Origin: Marinobacter salsuginis | GTDB lineage: Bacteria > Pseudomonadota > Gammaproteobacteria > Pseudomonadales > Oleiphilaceae | Assembly (NCBI RefSeq): GCF_009617755.1 | Contig: NZ_BGZH01000002.1 | Span: 124,001-188,000, forward strand | Length of the DNA stretch: 64,000 nt | Direction: 5' to 3' | Shown: positions 59,224-64,000 of the stretch, one piece after another | How positions within the stretch are numbered: position 1 is the stretch's first letter | How the letters are laid out: each line of letters begins with the position of its first letter | Position numbers and translations under genes: made by a program | The notes under the pieces: generated by a model | The model's input: the letters and a program-made list of their open reading frames with translations, nothing else | What the model was told of the DNA's origin: nothing | The model's database searches: none

Positions 59224-60600
59224 TTAGTGCTCTTCTGCGGCTCTCACGCCCGGCGCTTCCGGGTCGGCGGTAAAGCCAAGCAATTTGGTACGTTCAATCA
59301 GGAAATAGAGGATGGCGCCGGTTGCCAGGCCCCAGCCCGCTCCGTAGACAGCCAGGACCACACCCATGGTGCCGGCAATACCTCGCTCGGTGTTATTCTC
59401 CAGCTGCTCCAGCCCTACCATCAGGCAGATATAGCCGGTCAGAAGCAGGGTCAGTGACAGGGCAATCGGCAGTACTGGCTGGAAGAAACTGACCAGGGGC
59501 AGCACGAACAGGGCAATGAAGCCGGTAATCCAGAAGGTACCGCCGCCGCTGTAGATAGAGTCCATGGCATTACGGCCGTACTTGTAACGCTCGGCCATGG
59601 TGGCTGTGACGGCCGTCCAGATCGGCCCGGCCAGGCCCGGGTATGGTGCAAAGAAAGCGTGGCCACCATTGCGGATCGCGGTTACCAGGTGCACCCGGTC
59701 GATGCTGTTGTCGATGTCTTCATCTTTACGCAGGTGGTCAACCCGGTTCATCAGAGACTGGCCCACCACGATGTCGCCGAAGGCAATCACGTAGGCGATC
59801 ACCGCCGTGGGAATGGCATACATGAAGACGTTAGCGTCCGGGAAACCGACAGCGAACGGCAGGTAGTTCCAGAGCTCGTCGAACGCTGGCTTGGTAATGC
59901 CCCACTCGACATTGGGCACCTCGTATTCGCCAGTGGCAAAGCCGACCAGAATCGCAACCACCATACCCGGCACCATGCCGTAGTTGGCAATCTTGCGGGC
60001 GATGGAGCTGCTTTCCACAAAGCCTTTGAACGATACGGAGAACATCAGGTACAGGCACACCAGGCCACCGATGATCAGGGAAATCGGCGTATTGGCCAGG
60101 CGGCCGCCCGCTTCGATTTCCCCCATCAGGGCCGCGATGCCGGCGCCAATGATGATCCCGCCTTTCATGGAACGGGGAATCAGCTCCACCAGCTTGCTGC
60201 CCAGGCGGGTAATACCCAGAACCAGGAAAATAATGAACACCAGGAACTGCAGGGCGAACAGAGCCTGGATGGCTTCGGGGCCTGGCTCGTAGTCACTCAG
60301 GAACAACAGGACAACCGGAATACCCGGGGTAATCCAGCCAGGCACCAGAGGCACACCCAGCAGGGCCGGCAGCATGAAGCCGATACCGCAGATCACCACG
60401 TATGCCAGAGCCACGTCGTAAGGCACTCCCAGGTATTTCTCAAGAAGGGGGATCATCGCCAGGCTGACCACGAACATGATCAGGGCCTGCACCATCTCCG
60501 CGAATTCCCAGCGGTAATGAACAAACGGCAGACGAACCTTGAAGGGACCAGCCGGCCAGTATGGCTGCTCTTCCCCGTTCTTTCGGTGAAACATTTGCAT
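59224..60600 (-). CDS. NCS2/SLC23-like permease
   Basis: A 458-residue inner-membrane protein with about twelve helices. Charged stretch FGDIVVGQSLMNRVDHLRKDEDIDN (about 273-297) and the following IRNGGHAFFAPYPGLAGP match a distinct branch related to xanthine/uracil permeases and SLC26-like carriers, which lacks the classic NCS2 signature. The substrate is unknown. It follows the acyl-CoA synthetase gene by 95 bases in the same direction, which hints at import of a carboxylic acid that the synthetase activates. Confidence 0.8.
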   Translation of the reverse strand: MQMFHRKNGEEQPYWPAGPFKVRLPFVHYRWEFAEMVQALIMFVVSLAMIPLLEKYLGVPYDVALAYVVICGIGFMLPALLGVPLVPGWITPGIPVVLLFLSDYEPGPEAIQALFALQFLVFIIFLVLGITRLGSKLVELIPRSMKGGIIIGAGIAALMGEIEAGGRLANTPISLIIGGLVCLYLMFSVSFKGFVESSSIARKIANYGMVPGMVVAILVGFATGEYEVPNVEWGITKPAFDELWNYLPFAVGFPDANVFMYAIPTAVIAYVIAFGDIVVGQSLMNRVDHLRKDEDIDNSIDRVHLVTAIRNGGHAFFAPYPGLAGPIWTAVTATMAERYKYGRNAMDSIYSGGGTFWITGFIALFVLPLVSFFQPVLPIALSLTLLLTGYICLMVGLEQLENNTERGIAGTMGVVLAVYGAGWGLATGAILYFLIERTKLLGFTADPEAPGVRAAEEH

Positions 60601-60695
60601 AAAAAGGTCTCCGGGCTCACGCGGTGCGTGTGCCTGACAGCGTTGTTTTTCTGGTTAAAGTCGGCTGCGCCAGGGCGGCGCAGCCGATCACAGGG

Positions 60696-62324
60696 TCAGT
60701 TCAGATCTTTGGCCTGATCTCTCAGCACGAACTTCTGGATCTTGCCCGTGGAGGTTTTGGGCAGCTCCGAGAAGACGATGGTCTTGGGCACTTTAAACCG
60801 GGCCAGGTGCTCACGGCAGAAATTGATGATGTCTTCCTCGCTGACCTGCCCCGCCTCCGGCTTGAGGGTAACGAAGGCGCAGGGAGTCTCACCCCACTTC
60901 TCGTCAGGCCTTGCTACCACAGCCGCCTCAAGGACAGCGGGATGACGGTACAGGGTATCCTCAACTTCAATGGTAGAGATATTCTCGCCACCGGAGATGA
61001 TGATATCCTTCAGCCGGTCCTTGATCTCCATGTAGCCGTCTTCGTGCCACACGGCCAGGTCGCCAGTGTGGAACCAGCCGCCCCGGAAGGCCTCTTCGGT
61101 GGCCTTGGGGTTCTTCAGGTAGCCCTTCATCACGGTATTACCGCGCAGGAAGATTTCACCGATGGTCTTGCCGTCTTTGGGCACCGGCTCCATGGTGTTC
61201 GGGTCGCCAACCATGGTGCCGGCCAGGGTGTGGTAGCGAACGCCCTGGCGAGCCTTCTTGCGGGCCCGGTCGTGCAACGGCAGCGCATCCCACTCGGACT
61301 TCCACGCGCAAACCGTCACCGGCCCATACACTTCGGTCAGGCCGTAAACGTGGGTTACCTGGATACCCATCTCTTCGATGGCACCAATCACCTGGGCGGG
61401 GGGCGCCGCACCGGCTGTCATGGACTTCACTTCGTGGTCGATACCCGCTTTGGCGGATTCCGGCACGTTCAGCAGTGCGTTAAGAACAATCGGCGCACCG
61501 CACATGTGGGTCACCTGATGGTCACGGATCAGCTGCAGGATCTTCTCCGGGTCAACCCGACGCAGGCAGACGTGGGTTCCAGCCATGGCGGTGATGGTCC
61601 AGGGGAAACACCAGCCGTTACAGTGGAACATCGGCAAGGTCCACAGGTACACCGGGTGCATGTCCATGGACCAGACCGCCTGGTTACCAATGGCATTGAT
61701 GTAGGCGCCACGGTGGTGATAGACCACACCCTTAGGGTTACCGGTAGTGCCGGATGTGTAGTTCAGGGAGATGGCGTCCCACTCGTTTTCCGGGAAGCTC
61801 CACTGGAACGCCGGATCGCCTTCCTGCAGGAATGCCTCGTAGTCCAGATCGCTGACCTGAACGCCCTCACCGTACTCGGGATCGTCCACATCAATTACCA
61901 GCGGCTTGGTGTCCAGGCGGCTGACGGCGTCCTTGATCACTTCCCCGAATTCACGGTCGGCAATCACAACCTTGGCCTCACCATGCTCCAGCATGAAAGC
62001 AATGGCTTCGGCATCCAGGCGAACATTCAGGGTGTTCAACACCGCACCAATCATGGGCACGCCGAAATGGGACTCCACCATGGCCGGAATGTTCGGCAGC
62101 ATGACGGCAACGGTGTCACCTCGTCCGATGCCGCGCCCTTTCAAGGCCGAGGCCAGACGGCGACAGCGCTCATAGGTCTGCGCCCAGGTGTAACGGATCG
62201 CACCATGGATTACCGCGGGGTACTCCGGGTAAACGGTGGCGGTGCGTTCAATAAAATCGACGGGAGATTGGACGGCGTAATTGGCGTCAACGGGCGCCAG
62301 GCCCTGGTCAAATATCGAGGTCAT
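60696..62324 (-). CDS. Medium-chain acyl-CoA synthetase (AMP-binding, AlkK/DmdB-like)
   Basis: A 542-residue adenylate-forming enzyme. AMP-binding P-loop YTSGTTGNPKGVVYHHRG (about 182-199), then YGLTEVYGP (about 317-325), GWFHTGDLAVWHEDGYMEIKDR (split) and GGENISTIEVED, and the catalytic Lys near the C-terminus in STGKIQKF. It activates a medium-chain or methylmercaptopropionate-like acid to its CoA ester. It is divergent from a PAS histidine kinase, as for AlkK relatives in Pseudomonas. The substrate is inference. Confidence 0.92.
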   Translation of the reverse strand: MTSIFDQGLAPVDANYAVQSPVDFIERTATVYPEYPAVIHGAIRYTWAQTYERCRRLASALKGRGIGRGDTVAVMLPNIPAMVESHFGVPMIGAVLNTLNVRLDAEAIAFMLEHGEAKVVIADREFGEVIKDAVSRLDTKPLVIDVDDPEYGEGVQVSDLDYEAFLQEGDPAFQWSFPENEWDAISLNYTSGTTGNPKGVVYHHRGAYINAIGNQAVWSMDMHPVYLWTLPMFHCNGWCFPWTITAMAGTHVCLRRVDPEKILQLIRDHQVTHMCGAPIVLNALLNVPESAKAGIDHEVKSMTAGAAPPAQVIGAIEEMGIQVTHVYGLTEVYGPVTVCAWKSEWDALPLHDRARKKARQGVRYHTLAGTMVGDPNTMEPVPKDGKTIGEIFLRGNTVMKGYLKNPKATEEAFRGGWFHTGDLAVWHEDGYMEIKDRLKDIIISGGENISTIEVEDTLYRHPAVLEAAVVARPDEKWGETPCAFVTLKPEAGQVSEEDIINFCREHLARFKVPKTIVFSELPKTSTGKIQKFVLRDQAKDLN

Positions 62325-62406
62325 TGCGTGGTCCTCTTGAGTGCTGTTGTTCTTATGGCGTATTCAGGAATATCGCTAAACTAGCTATACTTCGGGCTGG
62401 CCAAAA

Positions 62407-62430
62407 TAGTATTGAATAGAATAAATACTA
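62407..62430. promoter_or_regulatory. Inverted repeat in the synthetase/kinase promoter region
   Basis: TAGTATT and AATACTA are separated by ten bases within a strongly A/T-rich 152-base gap. It is a candidate site for the partner response regulator. Confidence 0.35.
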
Positions 62431-62476
62431 GAAATTATACCAACGTATTATAGTTTAGTTACTATATCGAAGAGCC

Positions 62477-63991
62477 ATGAACGATAACTCCCCTTCAAGT
62501 GTATTTAGTTTGCACGACGCCGACCCGCAACCCGGATTAATCCTGGATGGCGCGGGCGCTGTCCTGGGGGAGAACCGTGCAGCCAGGGAACTGCGTCAAA
62601 CAGCCGGCCTGGCCTCGCCCGAGGAGCTTCTGCCAATCAACGCCCGGGCATTGGTGAAATCATCCCTGGAACAAATCCGGGCCATTGAAAACGTCGAATC
62701 GCGGACGCAACCGGGCCAAACCGGGACGATCTTGATGTGGACGTTCATCCCGGACGTCAAGACGGCCCAGGTTCTGGCACGGGCAAGGGACGCCACGCAA
62801 GACGTCCGGACCCAGGAAGAGGCCACCCGCTCCAACCGCCTGTACCGGTTGATCACCGAAAACACCACCGACCTGATCTCCCGACACGCTCCGGATGGGC
62901 GTTTTATTGATGCCACTCCCGCATCATGGCGACTGTTGGGCTACTGGCCGGAGGAATTGCGTGGCAAACCCCTCGAAGAGGTCTTTCGCGGCAACCATGT
63001 GACCCAGAAACTGGCGGAGACCCGTAACCTGCTCAGGGATGACGGCTACGCCACCATGACCCTGGAGATCATCCACCGGGACGGCTCCCGTCGCTGGTTC
63101 GAGATTGCCAGCCGGGCCATCCGGGAAACCTATACCGGCGCCGTGATTGAGGTCATCAGCGTATCCCGGGATATCACCGCCCGGGTGGAATCCGAGGAGA
63201 ACAACCGCAGGCTGGCCGAGGAACTGGCCCATACAGCCAGGCTCGCGACTCTCGGGGAGCTTGCCTCCAGCATTGCCCACGAAATGAACCAACCGCTGGC
63301 CACCATTGTGAACTTCGCCAGCGCCAGCCAGCGCTATCTGAAAAGTGCCCGAACCAACCCTGAATGCCTGGATCGCGTGGATGATGGCCTGCAGAAAATT
63401 GTTCACCACGCCAACCGCGCATCGGAAGTGATCAAACGCCTCCGGGCTTTCTTACGCAAAGGGCAGAAGCGGACCGCGCCAATCGCCCTGAACGACGTCG
63501 TGAGCAACGTGGCCCGGCTGTGTCAGTGGGAAGCGGAAAAAAACAATGTGCAGATTCTTGAGAGACTGGCCTGCTGCGCGCCGGTCATCACTGCCGACCC
63601 GGTGCTGCTGGAACAGGTGTTGATCAATCTGATCCGCAACGGCATTGAAGCCACGATCGATGCCCGTGGCCAAGAAACTCAGGACGCACCCGCGCAGATT
63701 GTCGTAACTACCTGCATCAACGATCAGAACGAAACCCTGATTGAAGTCACCGATGAAGGCCCAGGCCTGGATGAACAGGGCATCCGCCAGATGTTCCAGC
63801 CGTTCTTCACCAGTAAGCCCCAGGGCCTTGGCCTGGGGCTGTCCATGAGCCGTTCCATTATCGAGGGTTTCGGTGGCTTCCTCGACGCCCGCCCCGCCGC
63901 AACCGGTGGCCTGTCGCTAATCTGTCGATTCCCGGCCAGCCAGAACCAGAAGCACAAAACCGCAATCACGGAGAACCAGCCTGATGACTGA
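62477..63991 (+). CDS. PAS sensor histidine kinase (HExNQPL type)
   Basis: A 504-residue soluble kinase. A degenerate N-terminal sensing domain (about 1-115) is followed by a PAS domain with PAC (about 120-240: LITENTTDLISRHAPDGRFIDATP and IHRDGSRRWFEIASR), a HisKA box GELASSIAHEMNQPL (about 258-272), and an ATPase domain ending LGLGLSMSRSIIEGFGG. It resembles the kinase at 43963 in its H-box but lacks the receiver. It is divergent from the acyl-CoA synthetase, which it probably controls through the regulator that begins at 63984. Confidence 0.93.
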   Translation: MNDNSPSSVFSLHDADPQPGLILDGAGAVLGENRAARELRQTAGLASPEELLPINARALVKSSLEQIRAIENVESRTQPGQTGTILMWTFIPDVKTAQVLARARDATQDVRTQEEATRSNRLYRLITENTTDLISRHAPDGRFIDATPASWRLLGYWPEELRGKPLEEVFRGNHVTQKLAETRNLLRDDGYATMTLEIIHRDGSRRWFEIASRAIRETYTGAVIEVISVSRDITARVESEENNRRLAEELAHTARLATLGELASSIAHEMNQPLATIVNFASASQRYLKSARTNPECLDRVDDGLQKIVHHANRASEVIKRLRAFLRKGQKRTAPIALNDVVSNVARLCQWEAEKNNVQILERLACCAPVITADPVLLEQVLINLIRNGIEATIDARGQETQDAPAQIVVTTCINDQNETLIEVTDEGPGLDEQGIRQMFQPFFTSKPQGLGLGLSMSRSIIEGFGGFLDARPAATGGLSLICRFPASQNQKHKTAITENQPDD

Positions 63992-64000
63992 CCATTCTGC
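63984..64000 (+). CDS. Start of the next gene, probably the partner response regulator (cut by window edge)
   Basis: ATG at 63984 opens a frame (MTDHS) overlapping the kinase stop by eight bases, with GGAG ten bases upstream. Five codons are visible, too few to identify a product. A FixJ/NarL-type regulator is expected from the position. Confidence 0.45.

Noticed and set aside
60624..62384. A 586-codon open frame on the plus strand
   Set aside because: Antisense of the acyl-CoA synthetase, whose adenylate-forming motifs are unambiguous on the minus strand.

Overview
The window reads as chromosome from a marine gammaproteobacterium, most like Marinobacter. This rests on gene content and protein character, not on a database search. 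The markers are a thrS-infC-rpmI-rplT-pheS-pheT-ihfA-merR block in the Pseudomonas/Marinobacter order, a BCCT osmolyte carrier, a fused TRAP carrier with a TAXI binding protein, a DUF1329/YCF48/RND export cluster, and many acyl-CoA genes. Coding density is high, no gene-free stretch exceeds 300 bases, and I saw no insertion sequence, prophage, CRISPR array or rRNA operon.

Layout. 1-1792: a cut CaiB/BaiF acyl-CoA racemase/transferase gene, divergent from an AraC-type regulator. 1794-4129: rmuC and a secreted helical-repeat protein. 4417-8212: a small unknown gene, then a tight three-gene set of retropepsin-like lipoprotein, inactive-transglutaminase/7TM protein and RimK-like ATP-grasp ligase. 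8273-11769: a BCCT carrier and a membrane-anchored FMN glutamate-synthase-like protein. 11887-13002: tRNA-Pro(GGG), a Crp/Fnr regulator and a DUF2892 protein. 13022-20417: the translation/IHF operon, with infC starting at AUU. 20570-24236: TRAP-TAXI uptake. 24422-29536: RND, YCF48 and DUF1329. 29673-33523: pepN, DUF2797 and DUF1315. 33566-33690: a candidate Fur-controlled small RNA with a near-consensus promoter. 33689-37855: rhomboid protease, ApaH-like phosphatase, nadK and a coiled-coil protein. 38061-43966: fadH and a MaoC hydratase, each beside its own AraC-type regulator, with tRNA-Asp and a 28-residue acidic microprotein between them. 43963-48666: a two-component pair and a LonB-like protease. 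48884-52000: PilZ, a flavodoxin-like reductase, a small basic protein, recA with a LexA box, and pncC. 52026-58967: mutS, fdxA, LysE, a conserved unknown, DegV and a di-iron-type hydrolase. 59224-64000: an NCS2-like permease and acyl-CoA synthetase, divergent from a PAS histidine kinase and the first codons of its probable response regulator.

Themes. Three AraC regulators of the same two-domain type each lie divergent from a gene of acyl-CoA metabolism, and a fourth acyl-CoA gene (the synthetase) is divergent from a sensor kinase. This fits a lipid- or hydrocarbon-using lifestyle with local control of each step. Osmolyte transport, the retropepsin/7TM/ATP-grasp set and the DUF1329/RND cluster point to envelope and salt adaptation. 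The observations I rate highest are the Fur-box small RNA at 33604-33690, the three-gene peptide-modification set at 4952-8212, the acidic microprotein at 41336-41422, and the recurring regulator/acyl-CoA pairing.
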